A stretch of 64,000 bases of DNA from NCBI GenBank assembly GCA_010015655.1, contig ML976679.1:531901-595900 (forward strand), given 5' to 3'. Below, one piece after another: positions 12,651-24,989 of this stretch; within the stretch, counting starts at the first letter, position 1, and each line of letters begins with the position of its first letter. Source of the DNA: Bimuria novae-zelandiae CBS 107.79 (Eukaryota > Ascomycota > Dothideomycetes > Pleosporales > Didymosphaeriaceae). Both the position numbers and the translations under genes were made by a program. The notes under the pieces were generated by a model. The model did no database searches. It had not been told where the DNA came from and worked only from the letters and a program-made list of their open reading frames with translations.

Positions 12651-14036
12651 TTTTACTAGATAGACAGGTGGGGTTCCTCGTGTCCTGTCTAGGTCACTCC
12701 TGTAACGTTTCTAGGGTTATAGGGATCTATGCCACGTGGGAACTATCTAGTTACATATTTCTGTTAGGCATGGATTTTGCAAGTGTCCTTAAAGCACCTA
12801 TACTAGCTATTCTACTTATAGTACTTTATCTAATAAAGTTGAAAGTATTTATAGTAATTATTAAGTACCCTAAACTAGTTCTTACCTACTTAATAATCGT
12901 CTAAGTTACTAGGGATACGAGCTACCTTAGCTTATCCTTTATAATATTATTAGTATTTTTTTTATATATTACTACTATTTCGCACATGCGTGCTACTTAA
13001 TTATTATAATTTAGCATAAATAGCGTACTAGTACTCCTTATATCTTTTCTACTAGCTATTAGGCGTTCTCAGCATGTAGTCTTTATACTATTATTTTCTA
13101 AGTGTACTAGGGTAGGTAATATAGTTTATTATTATATACCTGGCATGTTTCTTCTACTACTTAGCTAAAGATATTATATTCTTATAAAGCTATTTATTCT
13201 ATTACTTACTTTATTAGGTTAGGAATCTCTTGCGTAAGGTCCTTAATTTTATTAGCTTAGGTAAAAATAGCTATTACTATATTAAGGAGGTTAATTACGT
13301 TAATTTTTATTTTTTACTTCTTACAGTCCTTTATAAATCGCCCTTATTCTCTATAATAAAGGCATGCTTTATCCTTATATTATTATTATTTTTCTTTAGA
13401 AGATATAGAGTTCCTGCCCTACCTAGGTTCTCTAAACTTCTAGTTCTAATTGGCCTGTCTCTTGTGCTAATAAGCTTTATTAGCTATAATAACGTCTTTA
13501 TCCCTATCGCGGATTACAGACTATATATAATTCTTTAACTTTATAAATATATATCCTCTGCGTTACTTATCTATTTTTCTTTTGTATAAGTAATTATCTA
13601 CTTTTATAGCTTAGTTAATAAGTCCCTCTAGGTTATTAGGCTTTTCTTAATAGACTAGCTTGTCCTTAATAGCTTCCTTAAGCCTATTATAGTAAGCGAT
13701 TATACGTAAGACGTTACCCTATCTAATTAATTCTGCCGTTATCTATTTAAACTCTAGCGTATAAAGTACTACTGACTTTTCCTAACGTAGATGTTAAAGG
13801 CGAATCTTACCCTAGTGTTCTTTAATAATTATATTAAATATATCTTTTATAGCATTATAAAAGAATTCTTAATTCTTTATAGCTTCCTTTATAGTACTGT
13901 TACAATCCTCGAGTTTATTATTCTTAAGAAAGTTATTAATTATAGGCCTAGCCTACTTCGCTGCCTTGCCTTGTATATTTATACAGGTAACTAGGATTTT
14001 GTCTTAGTTAGTTTTAAACTTTTCTAAGTTGTATTA

Positions 14037-14483
14037 TGTTATGAGGCGCTCACACCTTGTTCCGATCCGGGTTAGGACAGTAAAGTATCGTAGTGCTTTA
14101 TAAATTATTTAGTAGTATAAGTTAATGCGACACTTAGCGCGTGCTAAATAATCTAATCTTATAATAAAATAGAATAACTATTAGTCTATATAGGAGAACG
14201 TACTCGCATAGAGGATATGTAAGTTGACTACAAGGAGCGTATAAAGGAAACCCATCCTGTATATATATCCTCCTTGTCCTATAGAATCCCACGGTATCCC
14301 ATATCCTGGCTTCGTGGGATCTCATGGGACATCTTGGGACATTACGTAATCGTGGTCACGTGGTCCCATAATGTCCTATAGTCTTGGCGTCTAAGACAGC
14401 CTAAGACATTACGTAATCCCCAGGTGGGGCCCGAGTGCCGTCATAAGGCCCGTCGTCCCACCATCAACTTCTGGATCGTAATA
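14037..14483 (-). repeat. Solo LTR with TATTA target duplication, nested in E3
   Basis: The first about 230 bp match the E3 LTR (TGTTATGAGGCGCTCACACC start). The remainder is a different, GC-richer sequence ending in ATCGTAATA, equivalent to the E3 LTR end TTCGTAACA. A perfect 5-bp duplication TATTA flanks it (14032-14036 and 14484-14488). No second copy or internal region is present, so it is a solo LTR left by recombination. It is less mutated than the surrounding E3. Confidence 0.85.
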
Positions 14484-14743
14484 TATTAGATAAATAATTC
14501 TATAGTTATTAGGAATATTACTGGATAATTCTTCCTATTATAAGGCTTAGGCTTAGGAACCCTTAGCTACTACTTCGCGTTTTCTTAGATACTTATTTTC
14601 TTATTTATCTAGTTAATAATTTCTTAAAGTTATGTAATCTATACTGCTTGTTCGGCTATAACTTTTCTTAGAGTCCTCTCTAGGGTTGGCGCTATAGCTA
14701 GAGTGCTAGGTCCTGCCATGTCGTACTTAGTAAGTAGTTAAAG

Positions 14744-15122
14744 TGTTATAAGGCGCTTACACCTTAGTCCGGTCTAGGTTAAGGTAGTAAAGCTAAAGTA
14801 GTACTATATAAATTATTTAATAGTATAAGGTAATGCGACACTTAGCGCGTAGCTATATAATTTAATCTTATAATAAATAAGATAACTATTAGTCTATATA
14901 GGAAAACATACTCGCATAGAAGATATATAAGTTAACTATAAGGAGCGTAACGAAGGAAACTATCTAGTATATATCCTTAGCCTACTTAGTTACTTAGTAT
15001 TACTAATTAACTAAGTAGTTACATGACTACGGGGCTAGCTCCTTAGCGTGCTTGTTAAGGTTGTCCTGACTACTAGTCCTATTAAGCGCCCATTCCCTTC
15101 CTTTCGTCCTTGGTTCGTAACA
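14744..15122 (-). repeat. LTR of E3 (right copy, 5' LTR)
   Basis: 379 bp, from TGTTATAAGG to GGTTCGTAACA, pairing with 7771-8194. TSD TCTAT follows immediately. Confidence 0.88.
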
Positions 15123-15341
15123 TCTATCTTATAGATTTATTATCGTAAAGATCTTTACTCGTAAGAGTTAGTCTTAAAGTTCTAAGATATTTAGTAATAG
15201 GTATTAATTTTTAATTATTATATCGTTAAGTTTCCTATAGTCTATACAGGGCCTTAGTTATCCATCCTTTTTTAGTATAATCATGAATGGACTAGCTACT
15301 AGTGACTTTAAAGGTCTAATATATTCTTTAGTAAGGTTTAT
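15123..15341 (-). mobile_element. Gypsy element G2, middle piece (RT N-terminus)
   Basis: Minus-strand translation gives the start of a gypsy reverse transcriptase: EYIRPLKS...SPFMIILKKDG, then R-PCIDYRKLND at about 15220-15290. It continues leftward into 7770 once E3 is removed, and rightward into 21483 once the copia element is removed. The flanking TSDs prove both insertions. Confidence 0.85.
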
Positions 15342-15523
15342 TGTCGGATCATAGGTATTAGTAGGTACATGGGCTGCCCAACGATGCCCAAACAGCCGAC
15401 TCGATCCTACTTCGGTCCTACTTAGACGAGAGCATATACAACTCTGTAGCCTTAGCAGATAGAGAGGGGACATTAATAGAATGCATTCATAGTTATTTCC
15501 TTTCACTAGTGAGCCTTCTAACA
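15342..15523 (+). repeat. 5' LTR of C1
   Basis: 182 bp, same length as 21301-21482. Four of the five differences from the 3' LTR show T here and C there, within TCA or CCA contexts. Confidence 0.95.
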
Positions 15524-15852
15524 CTGATCAGTGATTGCTTAAGGCGATCACAGACAGCAAGGTAGAAGAGACAGACTGTTGACACCCCAACGTGATACAT
15601 CTCGGGACAAGGCATATGTGCTAAGAATAGAGCGAGGCAGAGATAACGCACAGCGATTAAAACCTCCCTCTATAGCTGCTAATTTAGGCTAAAGCTCGAT
15701 CACAGCGCGTTAGCAACGCATTACGATATAACTGTACGAACGTCTCTTGACGACCCAATTACGTACGATAATAACACGCTAGAACCGACTAACTAGCAAG
15801 ATAACACTAACAACGCGTTAACACTAACAACGCTTCAACACCCGCCAACACG

Positions 15853-18800
15853 ATGGCGGACAACGAGAGCAGCTCTAGCGACGAGGACGCTGCTGTTTAA
15901 GACTAACTGCTTAACAAACTATCAGAGCACAGCACAAGCGTACGCGAGGTACCTCCTTCTATGTGGACTAAGTTCACTACCAAGCATCTTATGAGAGACT
16001 GTCCGTATATCGTTGGGCTTAATGTTATCAACATATCTCTCTAGGATATACCCGCACTAGCGGACGCCGACGAGACGCACGCAACAACCTAGGTCGCTAA
16101 GATAGTTCACGACTACTATGTAGCAATAATCTGCGATGACGAGCTTTTTGACGATTTTAAAGTGGACTTTAAGGATTGGACAAGAGACATGTTCCTTAAG
16201 GTTAAGCGAAGTACTCTCAAAGCTCTTAAGACTGTGCTGCGGCACAAGGGAATATACACGGGCAACAATCGCGCTAGGGTAGTTGATTCTATATACAAGA
16301 CACGGGCTATGGACAACTCTCCCGAATGGGACCCTGCGGAGTTTAAAGCGATGGAATTCGATCACCGGTCAAAAGCATACAAACGCCAACAGAACACGCA
16401 ACGAACAGCGCCTGCGGCCGAACAGAACACGCAGCGAACAGCGCCCGCGGCCGAACAGAACACGCAACAGACAGCCCCTGTGGTCGAACAACCGCAGCAA
16501 ACCAACCCATCAGCTAGTCCACGCCCAACGCCGTCGCACATGCAACCACTACCGTCGTGGCAGGCCTCCCAAGGCCTGCAACAAGGCGAGCAGTACGAAG
16601 CAAGGCAAGGCTTGCAGTAAGGCGAGCAGTACGAAGTAAGAAGAAGCGCTTGAAGCCAGGAACCGCTAATGGTATATCAGAACCGTGACGGCCTAGAGTC
16701 GCCGTACATTAGTGGTGCGCTCGGAAGACAGCAACCTCGACAACAGTGGGCACAAGGCGACCGACCACAACAATGGCGACCGCAGACTCACACACGACCG
16801 CCAGCGACCGCGTATCGCGAAATCACGCCATTTCCGTAACAGCCGACAATCGGCGTACCTAGCAGACCGCCCGAACTCCCCCACGACCCATATAAGACAC
16901 TGCCGCCACGATGGTCACGTAACGATAGGCTTAACGCCAGCACGATAACGCAATTCTCGAAGATCTAGGACAATAGCAAGAAGTATACAGGGGACGCGTA
17001 CGACCTCTTGGATAACAAGATTAAGATCTTCTTCAGCATCTGCTGGCAGGTCGATATTAAGGAGGAAGAGTTTTATGCAGTGTTTCCTCGTATTCTCACC
17101 AGACGTGCAGAGATGTTCTACATCCAAGTCGTAGAGAGAGACGACAGCTTCGCCAGTGCGTACATGGCTATCAAGAACCATTTCGACCACGACGTCCACC
17201 ACCAGCATTACTACACGGACTGGACGACTACGAGCTTTGCTCGTACGCGCATGGAGAACCCCGAAAAGGGCCTACACGAGGTATTGCAGATCCTTCTGGA
17301 CAAGCTGCAGCTGTGCCAACGTGCGCTGGGGAAGAACTTTGAAGGCGAAGATGCTCTACGTACGACTGTTATTAACGCGTGCCGTGGAGTTCCTGAACTC
17401 GAAATGGCACTGTTTAAGCCAGCTTTAATCTGTGAAGGACTCTTTTCAGACCTCCGATCTGCAATCAAGACGCACCTTGCACGTCAGCACACGACACAAA
17501 TGCTGATGGGGAGCACGGAAGACCAGTACTATCTGGACCGCCGCTACAACGGCAATGGAAGAGATCGAGGGGGATTCAGAGGATCCAGAGGAGGATCCAG
17601 AGGCAGAGGTGGATTCAGCGGTGGATTCCGAGGAGGCCAAGCAGGCACCAGAGGCAGTCAGCGCTTCAATAGCCATGACAGCAGACGTGGACTTACGCCA
17701 CGCTGGAAGAAGAAGTGTTTTGTCTGCCAAAAGGAAGAATGCTGGTCAACCAACCATACGGACGAAGAGCGCAAGGCCGCCCGCGCGCAGTTCTTTTCCG
17801 CATGTCACTTTACGGACACACAGCCGCCAGCAGACTTCTCTGTGTACCTCGCGGAGTACGAGGGAATTGAACACGCGACCCAGTACAACCAAGAAGGCTA
17901 GAGAGAAGAGGAAGCCTACGAGGACGAAGACGACGATAACAACGTCACAGACTCATACGTCAAACAGCAATTCTTCACGGAACAATGCCTCGCAGATCAA
18001 GCATTCCTGCACTCCATCTCCGGCAACGATATCTACTGCGGACGCGCACTGTCAACGCCAGCGTCGCAATTTCTCATTAAGGATCGATATACGCGATCTG
18101 TGTATCAAGGAATCCTGCCTAACACTGGCGCTGCCAATGTGTCCACGGTCGGCAGGGAACAATACCTCGCGCTGACACGGGAAGACCCGACAGTCACGAT
18201 AGACATGTCTACGGCAGGAAAAGCATCCATCAAATTTGGCAAGGGCAGTGTTACAGCGTCTGTCGGCACTGCGCAGGTCTCAACGGAAATCGGGAAAATC
18301 GATTTCGAAGTGCTTGAAGCGCCTACACCGTTCTTGCTGTGCCTCGCGGACATGGACAGGCTGGATGTCTACTTCAACAACACCACGGACGAGCTTGTAC
18401 AAGGAGAAAACCGCACCCCAGTGATCCGAAAATGGGGACATCCGTGGTTCCACCTCAACAAGAGAGAGCGCGCAACGATGTTTCTGACAGAGACAGAGTT
18501 AAGACGGCTACATCGCCGGTTCGGACACCCAGCTGTCATGCGACTCGTCAAGCTATTAAAGAACGCTGGCCACAATGACTTCAAAGAAAGGACTCTCGAG
18601 GAAATCACGAAGTTCTGTCATCATTGTCAGATTAATAGCTCCGCGCCGCGCCGATTCAAGTTCACCCTTAAGGACGACCGCCACTTCAACTACAAAATCC
18701 TTATAGACGTGATGTACCTAGGCAACAGGCCTGTACTGCACGTAGTTGATGCGTCCACTGCGTTCCAAGGCGCAAGGTTCCTCAGCGCTATTTTGGCCAA

Positions 18801-21207
18801 GGAGACATGGCAGGCGCTACGGATGTTATGGATCGACACCTACCAAGGCCCGCTGGATATCCTGACACACGACGCAGGCACCAACTTCGCGAGTGCAGAG
18901 TTCCGCGCCAAGGCAAAGATCATGGGGGTAACGTGCAAGCAAGTGCCTACGGAGGCGCACTAGTCTATAGGCAAGACTGAGAGGTATCACGCACCCCTAC
19001 GCCGCGCATAGGATATACTCTATGCCGAGCTCGCTGGCACTATGTCTGACCAAGCGATCCTCTAGATAGCTGTAAAAGCCGTCAACGACACGGCTGGCCT
19101 AGACGGGCTAGTCCCGACTTTGCTGGTCTTCGGAGCGTACCCACGTATGACGACGGAGTCACCGCCGTCACCGTCAATGGTCAAGCGCAGCGAGGCTATC
19201 TAAAAGGCGACGAAAGCACTGCGCAAGATCGCCGCAGAACGCTAGGTCGCGGATGCCCTGAACACCCGAAACGGACCTGCTACTGAAGACGTGCTCGCAC
19301 TCCCGCTACAAAGCGAGGTTTTGGTATGGAGAGAAAGTGACGGCTGGAACGGACCGTACAAGGTCAGAAGCATAGACGGCCACAACGTCACCGTCAACAT
19401 GGTCAATGGCCCATCAACATTCCGGTCAATAGTGGTTAAGCCGTACTACAGACCAGACTACCTCTGGACTGACCCTGACGCGCTGCACGCGCCACACGCG
19501 CCGCCTGCGAATGTAACCATACTGTTGGCAGCGCAACCGCGCAAGAGAGGCCGTCCTCCAGGATCAAAGAACAAGAGCAAGGCGTATGCGTACATGACAA
19601 AGAAGGAGGAGGCCGACCATAAGCTAGCGATTAAGCTACGCAACAATAGGGTTATCACGACTCTAGGCGCACCCTTCGAAGCGTCCAACGATTAAGAGAT
19701 TGGTGATCTCGTAGGCCGTGGAGTGTTCGAGTTTGAACTATACGATAAGGAACAGCACAGCGGGATCTAAATATTTAAATCGCGTCTCGTACGAGAGGTT
19801 AAAGGGAAGACAACCAAGCCCTACGAGAAATCCCGTCTAGTCATCTAAGGCTACCAGGACCACGGCAAGGAAGCTATCTTAACACAGTCTCTAACTATTT
19901 AACGCTGTAGCTAGCGTGTAATTATAGCCCTGGCGCCTGCACTTATACAACGGGGGATGACTATTAAGCTGCGCGACATCACGCAGGCATATCCTCAAGC
20001 GCAGACAAATCTCTAGAGGACAATTCTCGCACATCTCCCCTCGGAACTGGCCTTAAAATACCCAGAAGGCACACTGCTTCACGTTATCAAACCGCTATAT
20101 GGGATCGCGGAGGCAGGGGTTCACTAGTGGACAACGTACCACGGACATCACCGTAAGGAATTGGACATGTCCACATTAACGTACGACCCTTGCTTACTAG
20201 TTACAAATAGTGACGCAGACGCCTTCGGACTCGTCGGTATACAGACTAACAATACCCTTATGCTGGGGACAGCCGCATTCTCGTCGCTTAAAGAGAAGAA
20301 GCTCGAGGAAGCTTAGTTTCGATCAAAACTAAAGACTATCTTAACGCCAAACGTATAACTAGACTTCAACGGTTGCATGCTTACGATGGAAAATGGCGAA
20401 GCAATCTTAAACGTTAAGCAGAAAGGATAAGGAGGAAAAATTAAGCTTATAGATATTAAGGCGCACAATCGCGCGCAATAGTATATAGAATAGCGCGCCC
20501 GCGGGGCGTATATCGCCTTAACATGCTAACTAGAGGCTTCTTTTAATTTGTCCGTAGCCGCGCAAGCGCAGCAACCTTTAGACAAAGATATAAAGGCACT
20601 TAATAAGCGCCTTAAATAGCAGATAGAGAACATCGACCGCGGCCTGCGCTACGTACCCGTCGACTTTATTAACGCTAAATTAATAGTTTTTGTGGACGGC
20701 TCCTTTGCCAACAACAGGGACCTCAGTTTGTAGCTGGGCTTTGTACTAATACTTGTTAACGAGTTAACTAACGTCGAAAATACATTCTTAATTCGTGGTA
20801 ACATGATATACTATAGCTTAACGAAGTGTAAGCGCGTTATACGAAGTGTACTCGCATCCGAGATCTATAGTATGGTTAATGGCTTCGACATTGGCATTGC
20901 CATTGCGACTACCCTAAGGATGATCACGGAACGCCTTAGTATAGCTCCAGTTCCCCTAGTTATTTGTACCAACTCGTACTCCCTGTACGAGTGCCTTGTG
21001 AAGCTTGGGACGACGAAGGAAAAGCGCCTTATAATCAATATTATGGCGCTACGACAATTATACGAGCGCCGCGAGATTACGGAGATTTACTAGATTAACG
21101 GTGAAGATAATCCTGCAGACGCCTTTACGAAGGCAACACTAAACCGCGCCCTTAAGCGATTTATTAATAGCAATAAGTTGACAGTCCAAGTCGAGGGCTG
21201 GGTATAG
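15853..21207 (+). pseudogene. C1 gag-pol polyprotein, single frame, nonsense-disabled
   Basis: From ATG 15853 to TAG 21205-21207 all recognisable domains lie in one frame (1,784 codons including the final stop), with no frameshift detected. An N-terminal acidic/Ser-rich gag is followed by a Q/T/A/P repeat region (16386-16488), then the gag core (about 17008-17560), an RG/GG-rich stretch (about 17555-17690) and a zinc knuckle CFVC-x4-C-x4-H near 17718. Protease shows NTGAANVSTVG near 18124 (active-site Asp now Asn). Integrase has an HRRFGH/CHHC zinc-binding region (18510-18630), then DVMYL and DAGTNF. After integrase comes a GPYKV segment and an RKRGRPPGSK AT-hook-like motif (about 19540). RT (about 19800-20330) has YGIAEAGVH and a TNNT in place of TDDT. 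RNase H (20680-21150) has FVDGSFA and NPADAFTKA. In-frame stops are TAA/TAG plus one TGA at 16651. Confidence 0.92.
16386..16488 (+). repeat. 33-bp tandem repeat in C1 gag, 3 copies
   Basis: Encodes QNTQRTAPAAE three times; the third copy has diverged (QNTQQTAPVVE). Copies one and two differ at few positions. Length polymorphism is likely between genomic copies. Confidence 0.85.
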
Positions 21208-21282
21208 AGGCCAACAGGCTCTGATTTTTGATGCTTCACACGCAGTCACGATAGACACACACAGTCACTACCAAACCATCCA

Positions 21283-21300
21283 GAAAGAAAAGATTTCCAG
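21283..21300 (+). promoter_or_regulatory. Polypurine tract of C1
   Basis: Purine-rich run AGAAAGAAAAGA immediately before the 3' LTR, the expected primer site for plus-strand DNA synthesis. Confidence 0.6.
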
Positions 21301-21482
21301 TGTCGGATTATAGGTATTAGTAGGTACATGGGCTGCCCAACGATGCCCAAACAGCCGACTCGATCCTACTTCGGTCCTACTTAGACGAGAGCATATACAA
21401 CTCTGTAGCCTCAGCAGATAGAGAGGGGACATCAACAGAATGCATTCATAGTTATTTCCTTTCACTAGTGAGCCTTCCAACA
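21301..21482 (+). repeat. 3' LTR of C1
   Basis: 182 bp; see the 5' LTR. Followed directly by the TTTAT duplication. Confidence 0.95.
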
Positions 21483-24400
21483 TTTATCTTAATAAATTCA
21501 TTCTCTTACTAGAGTACTTTTTTAATTTTATTATATAGTAGGTTAAAGAGTAGCGTCTTTACTTCTTTTAGGTTAATTGCATAATCTTAGGGTTAATATT
21601 CTAAAAGGTTAGCTTTTCCTTTTCTCTCGATGAATATATGATTTCATGCTTAATAGTATTCTAGAATTCTATAAAGTGTATCGTCTATCTTCTTGCACTC
21701 TATAATCTAGTAGTTCCTACTAGCGTCTGCTAAGGTAATTTCATGTTTATTAACTTTTAGTCGCGAGACTAAGGTGTTTATAGCTCTCTTATTTGCTATT
21801 ATACTCTATGGATACGCAAGTTTAGCTTATAATATATAGTTATAGCGTTTAAAGAATAGCGTTCACTTTTTTTTAATTAATTATAGGGTTATGCTTTCTT
21901 AACTAGGGTAGTTTTAAAATCACATTATAATTAGCTTCTTTAATAACGTTAAGGGTAATTAGCACCTAGTATCTATAGATGCTAAAGATTATTTTTATTT
22001 TATATTTAATCTTTACTTTAATAGGCATCAGTTATCTATTTATAATATAAAAAGCATATGGTATAGCCTTCTTGCGTTTATAGAGTCCTACTCTATTGTC
22101 ACAGTAACCTCCTAGGCAACCTGACAGCCTAGACGTACTATTGACAATATTACGTTAGTACATAGACTTCTGCCTCCGAACTTAACCTTTGGGAACCAAA
22201 GGTCCGATAGACTAGGCCCGAAGGTCCGATGGCCTAAGCCCGAAGGTTCGATAGCCTAGGCCCAGAAGGTCCGATGGCCCAGGTCCCGAAGCTTACTTCT
22301 AATTTGATAGACACGATACTAGCCATCTAGGTATTAGTACCTAGACTAAGCGAGATAGATAGATCCACGCTAGATAGGGGGAGAAGACCTTTTCTCCTTA
22401 TCCAACGTCTTGTACCTACACGTAGATATCGAACGTAGTAATATCGATCTAGCTTGTCGTGGACTAAGACACTCATACTCGTTGCTCTCGTGATATCTAT
22501 TAAGTACGTTTTATAACACATAGTTCTCCTGTGCTCCTAAGTCTAGCATGGCTTTTATCTATATTCCTTTAAGCTATACTAGTAGCTTAATTAATACTTA
22601 ACTATTAGTAGTATTTAATTCTTTAAAGGCGCTCTCTCGCCTAAGCTTAGGTTTAAAAAAGATACTTTCTTAATAAGTAGCTCCTTAGGTCTTAGCATTC
22701 TTTTTTTATTTTTTAAATATTTATTATATCTTTCTTATAAATAAATCACTTTACCGAATTCTCTTTCTTCTTATTTGTCTAAACGTACTAATTCTCTATA
22801 GTAATTTATTAGTCTAAATCTAAAAAGTTCTTTATCCTATTTATATTCCTTACAGTTAGGTTGTAGGCATATTTACTATTCTATTAATATATAGTTTTTA
22901 TTAATTAATATTAATAGTGCGTTGTTCGTGGCTTTATTTAAATGTAAGAAGTACTTAGTTTCTTATTTATTTTAGAGGTATACGTTATACTTTATAATTA
23001 TGGAGTTAAACTATTCTTATTAGCATTATTATTTTTATTTTAAAAAATAGCTTTCTGACTTTCCTGCATAGTGTATGGTATATTAGTTGTATATATATTA
23101 TCTCTATTTAAGGGCACTATAATTAGGGTTTTAGTAGTCTAAGTAGTTCTTTAGTTTATAATTATCTTTTTCTATAATATATATTTTGCGTAGGTTCTGA
23201 TATTTATATCAATAGCCCACGAATTCTCGCGTGGTCTTGCTAATCAGGCTGGTTTGTTTTAGTAGATACGTAATATATCTAGTTTTTATTACTAAATATC
23301 TAAAGTCTCCTTCTCCAGATTGTTACGTTTTTAGGAAGTTAAAGATATTTTATTATTTAGCTTTCTCTAGAGGTTATCTTGCATTTAGGGATAGTGTAGA
23401 AAATTATTATATTAGCTTATTTTCTTTATCTAAACCTTTGTTATTAGTATTCTTATATACTTAAAAGTCTAGTAATTCCAATCTCTCTAAGTCTTTATCT
23501 AAGATATTAGATTACGTAATAGTAGGTATTATCTGCTATCCTTCGTCGTCTAAATTATTATTAACAATTAGTATATTTAATTATCTAATAACTTTATACT
23601 TAGATCTGTAGTTACTGGCAATGTAACCTAGTTTATTATATATAAAGTAGGTACGTATCTTAGTCCTTAGTAGTTAAATTCTATTTAAAAGTTATATATA
23701 GTTATTATTAGGCTTTTAAGGGCCTAGGGCCTTGATTAATCCCTTTTTTAGGTTATTAAATTAAATTCCTTCTATTAGCTAGTAACCGTACGAGTTACGT
23801 TATTATCTTCGAGACGTCTTTAGTGGTGCTTTATAAATTATAAGTACTAGCCTTCTAAAACTAGTATTTCTTAGGTTCTTATAAAACTCTTCTTGTAGCG
23901 CGAACCATTCTCTATTAATCCTAATTAATTCTTTATATAGTTTATTAAGGGTTTTAATTTTTATACTACTACGTAAGAGTTTTTCTCGCACCGTATTCTT
24001 AAGTCTTTACTTATATATAGTTTTAAGAGATTTTTCTTCCTACTTAAGTTATATAGCATACTTATAAAACTTAGCTATATATTTAGCTACGGATTATTAG
24101 TACTTAATTATCTAAATACCTTATTTAGCTATAGCAGTTTTATTAGTAATTTTAAATAGTTATTTAAGGTACTTCTTAACGTTAAGATAGTTCTTAATAA
24201 TGTTAACCACGTTAGTATAGCTATTTATGTAGCTCTTATCCTAGTTCTCATGGTCCATGTCTATCTATTTAACTAGGTATAGTTAGATCTATTCATTAGC
24301 TACCCCTTGCATGTATATTATTATAAAAATAACCTTCTTTTATCTGTAAGTTTGTTATTTTAGTTAAAGAAGTACAGGTCTAGTTATAGTAGTTATATAT

Positions 24401-24600
24401 TAAGAAGTTTATAGTTACTATTATATAAATTAGATTTATATATCTTATTTTTACTGTTCTTTATTAGTAAGACGCTAGTGCTGTTAGAAGCTATAAAAGA
24501 GGTAAGGATCCTTATAGTACTTATATTAAGGGTGTTTAAGATATTAAGCCCTTCGGAATAGCTAGTCCTAAAGAAGACCAAGGTTAGTTTTTAGGCAAGA
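21483..24600 (-). mobile_element. Gypsy element G2, right piece (gag, protease region)
   Basis: Minus-strand translation continues the pol N-terminus from 21483. A gag zinc knuckle is readable near 23560-23650 (C-x2-C-x4-H/Y-x4-N/C around NKLGYIASNYRSK). Gag-like helical segments lie at about 23800-24000, with a possible gag start near 24580. Very AT-rich with RIP-type stops. A GC-richer block at 22097-22520 interrupts it and looks like a separate solo LTR. Confidence 0.68.
22097..22520. repeat. Solo-LTR-like insert with four 22-bp repeats
   Basis: A GC-richer block in AT-rich G2, starting TGTCACAGTAACC and ending ATAACACA, so it has LTR-like TG...CA ends. It contains about four tandem copies of a 22-23 bp unit around GGTCCGATGGCCTA (22199-22290). 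I could not find a convincing target-site duplication (TCTAT on the left, TAGTT on the right), so the solo-LTR reading is tentative. Confidence 0.5.
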
Positions 24601-24972
24601 GTACTATAAGATAAGAAAGGGGTATTAATAGCTTACGCTTATTAATAAGGTTATTAGTATTAAAGGTAATGCACGGTTATAACGAATTAACTAAAGCTAA
24701 AGTATAATTTAAATAATAGATTAATAACTTAGGTTAAATATAAGTATAAAATAGCTATACTTAGCATTTCTATATTTATATCTAGTCCTATAAATCCTAA
24801 GTATCTTAAGAGTCCCAAAGTCCTACGTGCTAAGATATTTCTAAGACGTCTAATACTTCTAGGACGCGTGACTTGTCACGGGACTTATAGCTAAGTTAGG
24901 AATCTTGGCTGGGCGTATGGATAAGTGCCAGTGCCCCGCCTTTATCATGTTGGGTCTTAACAGATCTTAACA
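24600..24972 (-). repeat. Putative 5' LTR of G2
   Basis: Lies just upstream of the G2 gag. The right end, read on the minus strand, is TGTTAAGATCTGTTAAG, a canonical LTR start. It is GC-richer at about 24830-24960. The inner boundary is unclear and no partner LTR is visible, because the other end of G2 is lost at G1. Confidence 0.45.
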
Positions 24973-24989
24973 ATTTAAGCTTTCTTACG

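Larger units (their letters stand above)
7771..15122 (-). mobile_element. Complete Ty3/gypsy LTR retrotransposon inserted in G2 (element E3)
   Basis: Bounded by LTRs 7771-8194 and 14744-15122 with TGTTA...TAACA type ends, and flanked by a perfect 5-bp target duplication TCTAT (7766-7770 and 15123-15127). Removing the element rejoins the G2 reverse transcriptase. Minus-strand translation shows a gypsy RT with a YLDN-ILIY box near 11145-11190 and an integrase core near 9490-9660 (ITNRAKIFTS, then YLEIDRxTERTN). A plus-strand ORF relic sits next to the left LTR. A solo LTR of the same group is inserted at 14037-14483. Strongly RIP-mutated and non-coding today. Confidence 0.92.
15342..21482 (+). 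mobile_element. Complete Ty1/copia LTR retrotransposon (element C1)
   Basis: 6,141 bp between 182-bp LTRs (15342-15523, 21301-21482), flanked by a perfect 5-bp duplication TTTAT (15337-15341, 21483-21487), inserted into the RT of G2. The LTRs start TGTCGGAT and end AACA. They differ at 5 sites, all C/T transitions. GC content is near 50 percent, in contrast to the surrounding elements. Gag, protease, integrase, RT and RNase H follow in the copia order in one reading frame. It is a younger or less RIP-exposed insertion, but it is disabled. Confidence 0.95.

Noticed and set aside
12668..13994. Three plus-strand ORFs rich in Leu, Ile and Phe
   Set aside because: Chance ORFs from AT-rich RIPped DNA antisense to E3 gag; composition mimics membrane proteins.
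15258..15524. Minus-strand ORF across the C1 5' LTR
   Set aside because: It spans an insertion junction: LTR plus G2 RT remnant, repeated in part at 21268.
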